From NCBI GenBank assembly GCA_045046885.1, contig JASFYX010000031.1, positions 1-64,000 of the forward strand: 64,000 bases of DNA, given 5' to 3'. Position numbers and translations under genes: made by a program. Shown piece by piece: positions 43,893 through 53,775 of the stretch. The first letter of the stretch is position 1. Each line of letters opens with the position of its first letter. A model generated the notes under the pieces. That model had not been told where the DNA came from, made no database searches, and saw only the letters and a list, made by a program, of their open reading frames with translations. Origin of the DNA: CG1-02-35-72 sp045046885 (GTDB taxonomy: Bacteria; Bacteroidota; Bacteroidia; Flavobacteriales; Flavobacteriaceae).

Positions 43893-45116
43893 TTAAGCTA
43901 ATGCTTTGTCTAAATTTTCTTTTAATGCGGCTAAAAATTCTTGAGTAGTTAAATAATTGTCTTTAGTCATTTTATCTTTATGGATAAGTAAAGCCAAATC
44001 TTTAGTCATTTTGCCACTTTCTACGGTGTCAACACACACTTTTTCTAGGGTATGTGTGAAGTCGATTAACGCTTGATTTTCGTCTAATTTACCACGGTGT
44101 TCTAAACCACGTGTCCAAGCAAAAATAGAAGCTATAGGATTTGTAGAAGTTTCTTTACCTTGTTGGTGTTGACGGTAATGACGTGTTACTGTTCCGTGAG
44201 CCGCTTCGGCTTCCATAGTTTTACCATCGGGAGTTACCAAAACAGACGTCATTAAACCTAAAGAGCCAAATCCTTGTGCTACGGTATCAGATTGTACATC
44301 ACCGTCGTAGTTTTTACAAGCCCATACAAATCCGCCACTCCATTTCATAGCAGCAGCTACCATATCATCAATTAAACGGTGCTCGTAAGTAATTCCGGCA
44401 GCAGCAAATTTTTCTTTGTATTCATTTTCAAAAACTTCTTGAAAGATATCTTTAAAACGACCATCATAAGCTTTTAAAATGGTGTTTTTTGTAGAGAGAT
44501 ACAAAGGCCATCCTTTAACCAAAGCCTGATTAAAACTTGAATGTGCGAATCCGTAAATAGATTCGTCTATATTGTACATAGCTTGAGCTACGCCATCTCC
44601 TTCAAATTTGTACACTTCGTGAACTTGAGGTTCGCCATTTTCTGGCGTGAAAGTTAGGGTTAGCGTCCCTTTTCCTTTAGTTACAAAATCGGTTGCTTTG
44701 TATTGATCGCCAAAAGCGTGACGTCCCATACAGATAGGTTTTGTCCAACCTTGTACGTAACGTGGTACGTTTTTCATAATAATAGGTTCTCTAAAAATAG
44801 TACCTCCTACAATGTTTCTAATTGTTCCGTTAGGCGATTTCCACATTTTTTTAAGTCCGAATTCTTCTACGCGCGCTTCATCTGGTGTGATGGTAGCACA
44901 TTTTATACCGACGTGGTATTTTTTAATAGCCTCGGCACAGTCAATAGTTACCTGATCGTTAGTCTCGTCTCTGTATTCAATACCCAGGTCGTAATATTTA
45001 ATATCTAAGTCTAGATAAGGCAGTATTAATTGGTCTTTAATAAACTTCCAAATAATACGTGTCATTTCATCCCCGTCAAGCTCAACAACAGGATTTTGTA
45101 CTTTTATTTTCGTCAT
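43893..45116 (-). CDS. icd: NADP-dependent isocitrate dehydrogenase (eukaryote-like dimeric type)
   Basis: I place the start at the ATG at 45116 so the protein opens MTKIKVQNPVVELDGDEM; this gives 407 residues, the family length. The TCA-cycle enzyme oxidises isocitrate to 2-oxoglutarate. PNGTIRNIVGGTIFREPI is the substrate-binding block and AEAAHGTVTRHYR the NADP-binding block. Flavobacteria commonly use this type II enzyme. It is monocistronic, between two terminators. Confidence 0.96.
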   Translation of the reverse strand: MTKIKVQNPVVELDGDEMTRIIWKFIKDQLILPYLDLDIKYYDLGIEYRDETNDQVTIDCAEAIKKYHVGIKCATITPDEARVEEFGLKKMWKSPNGTIRNIVGGTIFREPIIMKNVPRYVQGWTKPICMGRHAFGDQYKATDFVTKGKGTLTLTFTPENGEPQVHEVYKFEGDGVAQAMYNIDESIYGFAHSSFNQALVKGWPLYLSTKNTILKAYDGRFKDIFQEVFENEYKEKFAAAGITYEHRLIDDMVAAAMKWSGGFVWACKNYDGDVQSDTVAQGFGSLGLMTSVLVTPDGKTMEAEAAHGTVTRHYRQHQQGKETSTNPIASIFAWTRGLEHRGKLDENQALIDFTHTLEKVCVDTVESGKMTKDLALLIHKDKMTKDNYLTTQEFLAALKENLDKALA

Positions 45117-45208
45117 GATTTGTAATTTTTTTTGCGTGTCGCAAATGTACAAAATATAGTCGTAAAATGGAGGTGAAATTATTGGCTTTTTATGTGATAT
45201 TTAGGCAT

Positions 45209-45238
45209 AAAAAAACCTGTAAGAAAACTTACAGGTTT
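45209..45238 (-). terminator. rplS intrinsic terminator
   Basis: AACCTGTAAG and CTTACAGGTT pair around a short loop, with an A run on the plus strand that becomes T on the minus strand. It lies 22 bases after the rplS stop. Confidence 0.88.
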
Positions 45239-45259
45239 AGTGTTAATTTTTGGCTTAAT

Positions 45260-45610
45260 TTATTTTTTCACCTCTTTAATACGCGCTTTTTTACCAGTTA
45301 GATTTCTGAAGTAGAAAATACGAGCACGTCTTACTTTACCACGTTTGTTAACTTCAACTTTTTCTATTGTTGGTAAGTTTATTGGGAAAATACGCTCGAC
45401 ACCTACTGTGCCAGACATTTTTCTAATTGTAAAAGTTTCGCTTCTACCAGTACCTCTTTTTTGAACTACAACACCTCTAAAGAACTGTGTTCTTACTTTG
45501 ACACCCTCAACAATTTTATAATAAACTGTAATTGTATCTCCAGCAGAGAAATTAGGTAATTCGTTTTTTGGTACAAATTCGTTTTGTACAAATTTTACTA
45601 AATCTTCCAT
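45260..45610 (-). CDS. rplS: 50S ribosomal protein L19
   Basis: The 116-residue protein has FSAGDTITVYYKIVEG, RTQFFRGVVVQKRG, TFTIRKMSGTVGVER and the basic end KVRRARIFYFRNLTGK, all L19 blocks. It lies at the interface of the two ribosomal subunits. It is a single-gene unit with a leader of about 70 bases and its own terminator. Confidence 0.98.
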   Translation of the reverse strand: MEDLVKFVQNEFVPKNELPNFSAGDTITVYYKIVEGVKVRTQFFRGVVVQKRGTGRSETFTIRKMSGTVGVERIFPINLPTIEKVEVNKRGKVRRARIFYFRNLTGKKARIKEVKK

Positions 45611-45712
45611 TTTTAAATGGTTTTTTTTTGATATTAATCATAAAACAACGTTCACGGCATTCGTCAGAGGTTGATTTTGAGTGCGCAAATTTAAAAATAA
45701 ATTTTTAAACAA
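45611..45712 (-). promoter_or_regulatory. rplS promoter and leader
   Basis: On the minus strand TTG (45712-45710), a 16-base spacer and TAAATTTG (45693-45686) form a promoter. The leader that follows (about 45682-45611) contains CAAC..GTTG pairing and a conserved-looking ACGAATGCCGTGAACGTTG block. An L19 autoregulatory leader is possible, but I cannot match a consensus from memory. Confidence 0.45.
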
Positions 45713-45714
45713 CA

Positions 45715-47190
45715 CTAATTTTCAGGCTTATTTTTATAGTTGGTTACGTAGTAGATAAGAAATTTACGTACCGTTTTGCCATTGTGTTTAATTAAAATTG
45801 GATTTAACTCTGTAATAGTGTCAAAATAAGGTTCTAATTTTTCTGGAATCTCACCTAATTTATCGTCGTTTTTAAAGCGTTTTTTTGAGTTTATAAATAT
45901 GGCATTCTTACCGTTTAGTAATGATAAATCATCACCAATATAATCGTATTGATGCGCAAAAAGACCAATGATATTACGGCCATAAAATTTCTGATCTAAA
46001 TAAAAATTTAAGACAGAAGTGGTTTTGTAATTGTCGTCAGAAAAAATAAAAGCATCGGGATATTGCGTGTGTAATGTTTTGACTTTTTGTGACAATTCTT
46101 CCCAACCAAACCACGTGTCATCGCCTTTAATGGGGACGGGATAAAAAACAACTTCTATAGCTATTAATAGGTGTAAGAGTATTGCGAAAACAATATTACT
46201 TTTAAGCCATTTTCTTGAAATATAGATGCTTGTAAAGATTATTCCTGTAATATAGCCTGGCATAAGCCAGTTAATTTTAACCCAATAAAATAATGAAATT
46301 GCAAAGAATCCTAAAAAAGTAGGTATAAAAAATGACAATAGGAAAAGCTTTTTACTTTCTGGAAAGCGCCATTTTAAAAGCTGCTTTTTAATTGTTTTAA
46401 AGGTTAAAATGGCCATAAAAATAAAAAGAGGCGGTAATAAAATAAACATTTGATGCCCTATGGTGCCAAGGAATAATACAGGATTAAATCCTACAGATTT
46501 TTTGTTTTCAGCACGCTCATTTACCTGAAAAATAAATGAGACAAAATCGTGTTGGTAATTCCAATAAAATACAGGAAACGTCAAAAGTGTTGATAAAATC
46601 ATCGCACCAATAAATCCTTTTGACCATAAAAGTTTACGGTATTTATTTGAGAGTACTAAAAAACTAATAAGGCCAAATTGTAAAAAGATAGCGGTGTATT
46701 TACTGTCAAAAGCCAAACCCATAAAAAGACCTGCCCATAACCATTGACTCTTTTTTTCTAAAAATATGGCTTTGTAAAGTGCTATAAGAGATAAAGTCCA
46801 GAATAATAAAAGCGGGATATCTGGTGTTGTCATAACCGATATTATAGATACTAAAAGACTGGTACCTAAAAGTGCAAAAGCACTGTTTTGTTTCTTTTTA
46901 GTCAAGAATAATCCTGCTAAATTGTAAAAAGCAATAAGTGTAAAAGAGGTAATTATAAAATCAGTCAGTTTTATAACAACTGGTGTCGCGCCAAAAAGAT
47001 CTGTCATAAGTCTTACGGCATAACCAATCATTCCTGGATGGTCTAAATAAGATAGCGCCAAATGTTGTCCGTAAAAATAATAATAGGAGTCTTGCGGCAT
47101 TAATCCCGAAAAGGGAATGAGTATCAATCTAAATAATTGAAAAGCTAATACAATAGCAACAAGCGGCTGATTTTTTATAAATTTTTTCAC
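45715..47190 (-). CDS. GT39-like glycosyltransferase (ArnT/PMT superfamily)
   Basis: The 491-residue polytopic protein has about eleven membrane helices and the GT-C pattern of dolichyl-phosphate-mannose or undecaprenyl-phosphate sugar transferases. HPGMIGYAVRLMTD after a first long loop supplies the acidic/aromatic active-site loop. The C-terminal extracytoplasmic part is short. It probably transfers a sugar to lipid A or a surface glycan; the acceptor is unknown. The PAP2 gene lies three bases upstream. Confidence 0.85.
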   Translation of the reverse strand: MKKFIKNQPLVAIVLAFQLFRLILIPFSGLMPQDSYYYFYGQHLALSYLDHPGMIGYAVRLMTDLFGATPVVIKLTDFIITSFTLIAFYNLAGLFLTKKKQNSAFALLGTSLLVSIISVMTTPDIPLLLFWTLSLIALYKAIFLEKKSQWLWAGLFMGLAFDSKYTAIFLQFGLISFLVLSNKYRKLLWSKGFIGAMILSTLLTFPVFYWNYQHDFVSFIFQVNERAENKKSVGFNPVLFLGTIGHQMFILLPPLFIFMAILTFKTIKKQLLKWRFPESKKLFLLSFFIPTFLGFFAISLFYWVKINWLMPGYITGIIFTSIYISRKWLKSNIVFAILLHLLIAIEVVFYPVPIKGDDTWFGWEELSQKVKTLHTQYPDAFIFSDDNYKTTSVLNFYLDQKFYGRNIIGLFAHQYDYIGDDLSLLNGKNAIFINSKKRFKNDDKLGEIPEKLEPYFDTITELNPILIKHNGKTVRKFLIYYVTNYKNKPEN

Positions 47191-47193
47191 GAT

Positions 47194-47922
47194 TTAAAAA
47201 TAAAGTATTCCAGAAATTCCGACTGTTTTGTTGTTAAAAGTTGGCACAAATATAGACGTTACCTTTTTCTCTTTTTTATGCGTTCCCTGATGCTTATTTT
47301 GAATTTTATAAAATATGTCTGTTACCAACATACCAACACCAGCACCTACCAAAACATCAGACACCCAATGTTTGTTGTTAAGCACTCTAAAAGCACCTGT
47401 AGTTGTAGCAAAAAGATAGCCGCTATAACTTAAAACAGGATGACTGTCTTTTAGTTCGTGACGTAAAATACCCGCCAAAGCAAAGGCATTAGAGGTGTGA
47501 CCAGATGGAAAAGAATTTTTACTGCCATTAGGTCTGGTTTCATTAGTAGCAACTTTTAAAATTTTAACAACTACATAATTAGCCGCTGTAATAAGTGCAA
47601 TATCTTTTACTTGTTTTTTGAAGTTGCTAGCTGTTTTTAAACCCATCATATCAGCAAAACCCAAAACAGCAATAGGTGCAAATTGAAGAAAATCTTCTGC
47701 ACGGGTATCAAAATTAAGACCTCTTTGAATGTTGTTTTGTAATTGGACTTTCCCCAAACTACCGCCCGCGTAATTAACATAAAGACCTGCCCCTATAAGC
47801 GATAAAGGGACTATTTCTTTTTTAAAAAAGGACTTTTTAATAGTGTTTATACTGTCTTTTTGACTGTAAGAAACACTCATTACACAAAAGGTTAGGCTCA
47901 ATAAAATATACTTTTTAATCAT
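47194..47922 (-). CDS. PAP2 family phosphatase
   Basis: A 242-residue exported or membrane protein with a signal-like start. The three phosphatase motifs are visible: KVATNETRP, FPSGHTSNAFA with the catalytic His, and FRVLNNKHWVSDVLVG. It may dephosphorylate undecaprenyl pyrophosphate or lipid A phosphates. It overlaps trmD by 8 bases and precedes the GT39-like gene by three bases, so the three form an operon. Confidence 0.92.
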   Translation of the reverse strand: MIKKYILLSLTFCVMSVSYSQKDSINTIKKSFFKKEIVPLSLIGAGLYVNYAGGSLGKVQLQNNIQRGLNFDTRAEDFLQFAPIAVLGFADMMGLKTASNFKKQVKDIALITAANYVVVKILKVATNETRPNGSKNSFPSGHTSNAFALAGILRHELKDSHPVLSYSGYLFATTTGAFRVLNNKHWVSDVLVGAGVGMLVTDIFYKIQNKHQGTHKKEKKVTSIFVPTFNNKTVGISGILYF

Positions 47923-48592
47923 TTAATAAATGCGGTTTTAATTGTTGTGTTTTTTTAAGCGCTTCTTCGTGACGCCAATCGTCTATTTTTTTAAAGTTAC
48001 CTGATAGCAATACTTCGGGTACCGTTAAATCTTTATATGCTCTAGGACGTGTATATACAGGTGGCGCTAATAAGTCATCTTGAAAAGAATCGGATAGCGC
48101 AGAGGTTTCATTGCCTAAAACACCAGGTATAAGCCTGATAATGGTATCGCAAAGCACAGCGGCAGCTAGTTCGCCCCCACTTAAAACATAATCGCCAATT
48201 GATATTTCTTTAGTAATAAATTTATCGCGTACACGCTGATCAACCCCTTTATAATGACCTGTTAAAATCAAGATATTTTCTTTTAAAGAAAGTGTATTGG
48301 CCGTTTTCTGATTTAAAACAGGCGCATCTGGTGTCATAAAAATGACTTCATCGTAAGTGCGCTCACTTATAAGTTTAGAGATACATTTATCAATAGGCTC
48401 AATCATCAAGACCATTCCGGCGCCACCTCCAAATTGGGTGTCGTCTATTTGGCCGTATTTGTTTAGCGCATAATCGCGTAAATTGTGAAAATACACCGTT
48501 ACAAAACCCTTGTTTATGGCACGTTTGATAATGGAATATTCAAACGGGCTCTTAATTAAATTGGGTTCTACACTTATAATATCTATACGCAT
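47915..48592 (-). CDS. trmD: tRNA (guanosine(37)-N1)-methyltransferase TrmD
   Basis: I place the start at the ATG at 48592 so the protein begins MRIDIISVEPNLIKSPF, the TrmD opening; a frame of 23 more residues upstream is not conserved-looking. The resulting 225 residues match the family. The knot includes LTGHYKGVDQRV, SIGDYVLSGGELAA and VPEVLLSGNF. It makes m1G37 in tRNAs to prevent frameshifting. Confidence 0.96.
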   Translation of the reverse strand: MRIDIISVEPNLIKSPFEYSIIKRAINKGFVTVYFHNLRDYALNKYGQIDDTQFGGGAGMVLMIEPIDKCISKLISERTYDEVIFMTPDAPVLNQKTANTLSLKENILILTGHYKGVDQRVRDKFITKEISIGDYVLSGGELAAAVLCDTIIRLIPGVLGNETSALSDSFQDDLLAPPVYTRPRAYKDLTVPEVLLSGNFKKIDDWRHEEALKKTQQLKPHLLND

Positions 48593-48822
48593 GGGGCAAA
48601 GATAGGAATTTTGTAATGCGGATTTGAGATTTTTGAGTTGAGATAAAAACGGTATTTGCAAAAGAACCCCATTAGGGTCGCTTGAAGTAACACAACTAAT
48701 AAATTAAATATCTGTTTGCATTCCGTACAGTCTACCTAAAGCAAGTTTTACGAAGTGCGAGAACTTTTTTCTAACAAGTTTAAATGATTTTATTAGTTTG
48801 CTAATCTAAAGGCTAAGACGTT

Positions 48823-49260
48823 TTAATGTTCAAAATTCCAAGTTGATAAATTATTTTCCGCGCCATAAGAACCTTCTTTCTTATTAATTATAAGTTTGTT
48901 AGGTGAGATTAAGATATTTCCAAATTTATTATTATCAATCATAAGGTATGAAACCCCATTCTTTTCAATAATTGAATATTCGTAGATGCCACTATCCAAT
49001 CCAATATAAATAGATTCATAGTTTTCCAACGTTGTTGCCGAAATATTAATTTCAACTATTAATTTATTCGAATTTTCATTAAAATTCCAAACAATATCAT
49101 TTCTAATGAAATTAACATTTTCACCATTTGTTGAATGCTCATATTTTACTAAATGCCAATCACCATCAATAGTGGAATTTTCTACTAAATTATTTTTAGT
49201 ACAGCTTGATGCAACTAAAATGATTAAAGTTAAGTAAGAGTAAAACCCATTTAATTTCAT
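48823..49260 (-). CDS. small lipoprotein, lipocalin-like
   Basis: I place the start at the ATG at 49260, giving a 145-residue lipoprotein with lipobox ASSC (Cys20); the frame extends 17 residues upstream without a better signal. After the lipobox the pattern GDWHLVKYEH then repeated beta strands resembles small lipocalin-like lipoproteins of Bacteroidota. Function unknown; it stands alone. Confidence 0.75.
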   Translation of the reverse strand: MKLNGFYSYLTLIILVASSCTKNNLVENSTIDGDWHLVKYEHSTNGENVNFIRNDIVWNFNENSNKLIVEINISATTLENYESIYIGLDSGIYEYSIIEKNGVSYLMIDNNKFGNILISPNKLIINKKEGSYGAENNLSTWNFEH

Positions 49261-49432
49261 AATAAATTTTATTTTTAAAAATAGTAAATAGCCTTTTGAG
49301 TTGTTAATCAAATTACTTACAATATTAAGATATGATACAGCTTTTATGTATTATATCGTAATATAAGCGAGCCTAGTTATTTATTAAAATAAATGTAATA
49401 ATATTGTAATATATTTATTATAAATCTGTTAC

Positions 49433-50782
49433 TTAAAATCCAATAACCACAGTAGCAGTAATGCGTTGGTTTTCTATAGCTAAATTACCGGGGGCACTGG
49501 CTTGTAAAAAGGCATAAGGTTGATTATAACTTGTATTGGTGTACGCAAAATCTATTTTAGAACGGTTGCCTAAATCAAAACCCAAACCAAATGAGTAGCC
49601 AGTTACATCATCACTACTCGGGCTATTTTTATACGGGTTTTGTTCCATAAAATAGCCACCGCGTAAACTTACCATTTCTAAACGCCATTCGGCACCTACA
49701 CGGTATTGAGAAGTTCCTCTTAAATTAATACTCAATTCTTGGTTTTCTGTCGCAAATACAGCCGAAGGTCTCAACTTTGTGTTTTGGTAATCTTTATAGG
49801 CATAATCTATACTTAAAAGGCCGTTAGATCCAAAAATAAAAGCCAAACTGGCGTTTAAAACACTTGGGGTTGTGACCTTATAATCGAAAGCACCATCGGT
49901 TACATCGCTAAATAATTCAGAGTCGTTGCTGACATCTATTTGTAAATCGTCTGAGTAAAAGTCGGTTAAATCATACCAAATAGGTGAGTGGTAAGACAAA
50001 CCTAAACGGATACTATTTACAGGCTTGGCAATAAGACCAAAACTAAAAGAAAAACCTGTGCCGGTAGTTTGCAGTGTCTGAATGAGTGAGGCATCTAGGG
50101 TATTGCCATTGCCATCGTTATTGTATTCTTCTAAATTGGCTGTTTGGGCAAAATCCATATTGTATGTTGAAACAGAAAGACCATAATACATTTTATCGTT
50201 GTATTGGGCGCCAATACTAAAAGTAAATTTATCGTTTAGACCACTGGTAGCATTAATAAACGATTGCCCATCTACGTTGTTGTAAAAAACATCATTGGTG
50301 TTATCTGAGTCACTATTTAAAAAAGGGTCATCAAGAAAATCAGGTGTGCCACTATTGCCTTCCATTATAAAACTATTATTGTAATCGTTTACAATAGAAT
50401 AGTTAAAACCTAAGGCTACTTTTTGCCAAGTCTCGTCATCACTCAAATTAAAAACCAAAACACCGCCTGCCTGACTAAAATTTATAAACTGATCGTTATT
50501 ATTTAAAGTATTTCCGTAAAAAGAGGTGTTTATTTTTGTCTTCCTATAAGCCAAACTCATATTTGATTGGTTTTCTAAAAAAACGGCAATTCCGGCCGGA
50601 TTAATTTCTGCCGAAGACATGTCGCCACCAAGTGCCCCAAAAGCACCGCCTAATGCTTCAAAACGGGCTGTACCATAATGGTCGTCGTTAGAAAATAGGA
50701 CGGCCGCATCGGTTGAACTGATAATTTGCGCTTGTATAGTGAGTGTTAAAAATAGACTTAAAAAGAGGAATGTTTTTTTCAT
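49433..50782 (-). CDS. FadL/OmpP1/TodX-type outer-membrane protein
   Basis: The 449-residue protein has a signal peptide (MKKTFLFLSLFLTLTIQAQ) and the FadL family plug motif ARFEALGGAFGALGGDMSSAEINPAG. The rest is beta-barrel, ending with a strand finishing in Phe (ITATVVIGF). It may take up hydrophobic compounds such as fatty acids. Bacteroidota homologues have been called hemin receptor, but no haem motif is present. Confidence 0.92.
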   Translation of the reverse strand: MKKTFLFLSLFLTLTIQAQIISSTDAAVLFSNDDHYGTARFEALGGAFGALGGDMSSAEINPAGIAVFLENQSNMSLAYRKTKINTSFYGNTLNNNDQFINFSQAGGVLVFNLSDDETWQKVALGFNYSIVNDYNNSFIMEGNSGTPDFLDDPFLNSDSDNTNDVFYNNVDGQSFINATSGLNDKFTFSIGAQYNDKMYYGLSVSTYNMDFAQTANLEEYNNDGNGNTLDASLIQTLQTTGTGFSFSFGLIAKPVNSIRLGLSYHSPIWYDLTDFYSDDLQIDVSNDSELFSDVTDGAFDYKVTTPSVLNASLAFIFGSNGLLSIDYAYKDYQNTKLRPSAVFATENQELSINLRGTSQYRVGAEWRLEMVSLRGGYFMEQNPYKNSPSSDDVTGYSFGLGFDLGNRSKIDFAYTNTSYNQPYAFLQASAPGNLAIENQRITATVVIGF

Positions 50783-50851
50783 TTTTTGTAATTGTTTTGT
50801 GATGTCTAAAAGCTATTTTAAACTATAAATTAAGATGTTTTTATGGAAAAA

Positions 50852-52183
50852 TTAATGTCCTTTTCTGCTAGAACTGCGGCTGTAGCTTTTACTACTAGAG
50901 CTTCGGTTTGAACTTCTTCTTGGAGTATAACTTCTTTTAGGACTACTATAGCTTCTATTACTAGAACTAGAGGGCGTGTATGACCTAGAAGATTTTTTAG
51001 GGGTATAACTCCTACTTTTATTACTAGAATAGCTTTTAGAGGGTACCTTGTAAACAGGACTTCTTTTACTTGTGTAATTGCGTGACTTAGTACTTCTTCT
51101 TCCGTAATATTTTTTATTGTTTTTAGAATGAGAAACATTTGTAGGTGTTCTCTTTGAGGTATTTCTCAAACTTCTATAAGCATCACTAGAGTTAAACTCA
51201 GACGGATTCCTTCTGTAATTAGCTGCAATATTTGTATTAGAGCGTTTGTGGTTCACATTGGAATTGTGGCGTTTGTAACTAGATTTAACGGGTGGATGTG
51301 AGTTATTTCTTGTGCCTCCGGTGCTGCGTCTGTAGTTAGTGTTACCTGAGTTGCCACTTCTTCTATAATTACTCTTATCTGTATTACCACTTCTGCGATA
51401 ATTACCGTTGCTGTTTCTAGAATTATTTCTGTTGTAGTAACTTTTTTTACTAGAAGGATTATTGTATTTATTAGAGTATTTTCTATTTGTAGAGCCACTT
51501 CTTTTATATCTGGAAGCAAAACTTGTGCTGTTTCTAGAATGGGTGTTGTAAGCTACACGCTTGGCATAATTGCTGTAATGTGAGCCATAAGAATTACCAG
51601 TATAATAGGGGGCATTGTAATAATAATTTCTGTATGGATTGTAAAAAAAGAAAGTGCTATAAAAACCTATACCAAAATAACTGTCAGGATAATAACCGCC
51701 ATAATACGGGTTGTAATAGGGACTGTTAAAGCCATAAAGACTATAATAATAAGGGTAAGGGTTATACCCGTAGCCATAGAAGCCATAATAATAAGGGTTG
51801 TAATAATCGTAATAAGAAGGATGTGTATAAATATTTATTGTAACGTCTTTGGTATATTCCCAAGGAGCACCGGAGTTATAATTAGCTTGGTTATCTTCAG
51901 CGTAAATAGTATCTCTATCTGTAGACAAACTGTCTATTTCTGTAAAAATATCATCGTCATTTAAGTCTTCAAATTGTTTGGCTTGTTCTAAAAAATAGTT
52001 GCTCTTATTCTTAGACTTTTTTTCTACGTAAACAACTTGTCTTTTAATATTAGACGAAGCATAAATACCATCGGTATCACCATTTGAATTTTTATAAGAC
52101 CCACAAGAAGCAAGGCTGATTAAAACAATACTTAAAGCAGTTAATTTGGTAATTTTTAGTGTAATGTTAGTTAAGGCTTTCAT
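50852..52183 (-). CDS. low-complexity Tyr/Asn- then Arg/Ser-rich lipoprotein
   Basis: The 443-residue protein has a lipobox (LASC, Cys27). Residues about 30-110 are ordinary and acidic, about 115-195 are dominated by Tyr, Pro, Gly and Asn, and the rest up to residue 443 is an Arg/Ser/Asn/Tyr low-complexity tail with repeats such as NYRRSGN and RSYTPKKSSRSY. The tail is strongly basic. Similar flavobacterial proteins are sometimes called vitellogenin-like, which is misleading. It may be a structural envelope or matrix protein. Its codons stay in frame throughout, so it is a real gene. Confidence 0.82.
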   Translation of the reverse strand: MKALTNITLKITKLTALSIVLISLASCGSYKNSNGDTDGIYASSNIKRQVVYVEKKSKNKSNYFLEQAKQFEDLNDDDIFTEIDSLSTDRDTIYAEDNQANYNSGAPWEYTKDVTINIYTHPSYYDYYNPYYYGFYGYGYNPYPYYYSLYGFNSPYYNPYYGGYYPDSYFGIGFYSTFFFYNPYRNYYYNAPYYTGNSYGSHYSNYAKRVAYNTHSRNSTSFASRYKRSGSTNRKYSNKYNNPSSKKSYYNRNNSRNSNGNYRRSGNTDKSNYRRSGNSGNTNYRRSTGGTRNNSHPPVKSSYKRHNSNVNHKRSNTNIAANYRRNPSEFNSSDAYRSLRNTSKRTPTNVSHSKNNKKYYGRRSTKSRNYTSKRSPVYKVPSKSYSSNKSRSYTPKKSSRSYTPSSSSNRSYSSPKRSYTPRRSSNRSSSSKSYSRSSSRKGH

Positions 52184-52286
52184 AACTTGATATTTTTATT
52201 GTCCTACACTACAAATTTAAGTAGTTTTGCACAGAGTTAAAGATATATAACAATATTTAACAATATTTGTGCCAAAATAATTAATA

Positions 52287-53759
52287 ATGAGTAAGAAGTT
52301 AACAAAACGCAGTGAAGATTATTCTAAATGGTATAACGAATTGGTAGTAAAAGCCGATTTAGCAGAAAATTCTGGTGTACGTGGTTGTATGGTTATAAAA
52401 CCTTACGGATATGCTATTTGGGAAAAAATGCAAGCGCAACTCGATAAAATGTTTAAAGAAACAGGACATCAAAACGCCTATTTCCCCCTTTTTATACCCA
52501 AATCTTATTTTAGTAAAGAAGCCAGTCACGTAGATGGATTTGCTAAAGAATGTGCCGTTGTGACACATTACCGCTTAAAAACTGACGAAAACGGTAAAAT
52601 TGTTGTCGATGAAAAAGCCAAATTAGAAGAAGAGCTTATTGTAAGACCTACTTCAGAAACCATTATTTGGGATACTTATAGGCGTTGGATACAATCTTAT
52701 AGAGATTTACCATTATTAATAAACCAATGGGCAAATGTTGTGCGATGGGAAATGAGGACTCGTTTGTTCTTAAGAACAACCGAGTTTTTATGGCAAGAAG
52801 GGCATACAGCTCATGCCAGTAAACAAGAAGCTTTAGAAGAAGCCGAACGTATGCAAGGCGTTTACGCTGAATTTGCAGAAAATTTTATGGCAATCCCTGT
52901 AATAAAAGGCACAAAAACAGAAAGTGAACGCTTTGCGGGTGCTTTAGAAACCTATAGTATTGAAGCTTTAATGCAAGACGGCAAAGCTTTACAAGCAGGA
53001 ACATCACATTTTTTAGGTCAGAATTTTGCCAAAGCATTTGATGTTAAATACGCTACAAAAGAAGGTAAACAAGAGTATGTTTGGGCCACTTCTTGGGGTG
53101 TTTCAACACGCTTAATGGGGGCTTTAATTATGACACATTCAGATGATAACGGTTTGGTTTTGCCACCAAATTTAGCACCCATTCAGGTGGTTATAGTGCC
53201 CATTTATAGAAATGAAGAACAATTCAAAGCCATATCTGATAAGGCAAATGAATTGATGAAAGATTTGAGAGCAGAAGGCATTAGTGTAAAATACGACGAT
53301 AGAGATACTTTTAAACCCGGGTGGAAGTTTGCAGAATACGAATTAAAAGGGGTGCCTTTGCGGATTGCTATTGGACCAAGAGATTTAGAAAACAACAAAG
53401 TAGAATTGGCTAGACGTGATACGCTTACAAAAGAAATTGTAAATCAAGAAGGTTTAGCACAAAATATAAAGGAAAAATTAGCGCTTATTCAAACGGAATT
53501 GTTTGAGAAAGCCTTTGCATATAGAGAAGAGCACATCACAAAAGTTGATACTTTTGAGACATTTAAAGATGTTTTAGAAAACAAAGGTGGTTTTATATCT
53601 GCGCATTGGGATGGCACATCGGAAACCGAAGAACAGATTAAAAACCTTACTAAGGCAACAATAAGATGTATCCCAAACGATGCAATTTTAGAAGAGGGAA
53701 AATGTGTTTTTTCAGGAAAACAATCCTCTAGACGTGTGCTATTTGCAAAAGCTTATTAA
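52287..53759 (+). CDS. proS: prolyl-tRNA synthetase, archaeal/eukaryote-like type
   Basis: The 490-residue class II synthetase has motif 1 (RGCMVIKPYGYAIWEKMQ), motif 2 (FLRTTEFLWQEGHTAHA), the motif 3 region (TSWGVSTRLMGALIMTH) and an anticodon-binding domain with PIYRNEEQ. The length and lack of an editing insertion point to the archaeal/eukaryote-like ProRS common in Bacteroidota. It charges tRNA-Pro. Confidence 0.96.
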   Translation: MSKKLTKRSEDYSKWYNELVVKADLAENSGVRGCMVIKPYGYAIWEKMQAQLDKMFKETGHQNAYFPLFIPKSYFSKEASHVDGFAKECAVVTHYRLKTDENGKIVVDEKAKLEEELIVRPTSETIIWDTYRRWIQSYRDLPLLINQWANVVRWEMRTRLFLRTTEFLWQEGHTAHASKQEALEEAERMQGVYAEFAENFMAIPVIKGTKTESERFAGALETYSIEALMQDGKALQAGTSHFLGQNFAKAFDVKYATKEGKQEYVWATSWGVSTRLMGALIMTHSDDNGLVLPPNLAPIQVVIVPIYRNEEQFKAISDKANELMKDLRAEGISVKYDDRDTFKPGWKFAEYELKGVPLRIAIGPRDLENNKVELARRDTLTKEIVNQEGLAQNIKEKLALIQTELFEKAFAYREEHITKVDTFETFKDVLENKGGFISAHWDGTSETEEQIKNLTKATIRCIPNDAILEEGKCVFSGKQSSRRVLFAKAY

Positions 53760-53775
53760 ATTTATTAAAAAGCCC

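Noticed and set aside
48593..48661. Upstream extension of trmD by 23 residues
   Set aside because: The family starts at MRIDIISVEP and the extra residues show no conserved pattern.
49388..49419. AT-only inverted repeat after the FadL-type gene, possible terminator
   Set aside because: Arms are imperfect and entirely A/T, so chance is likely in this composition.
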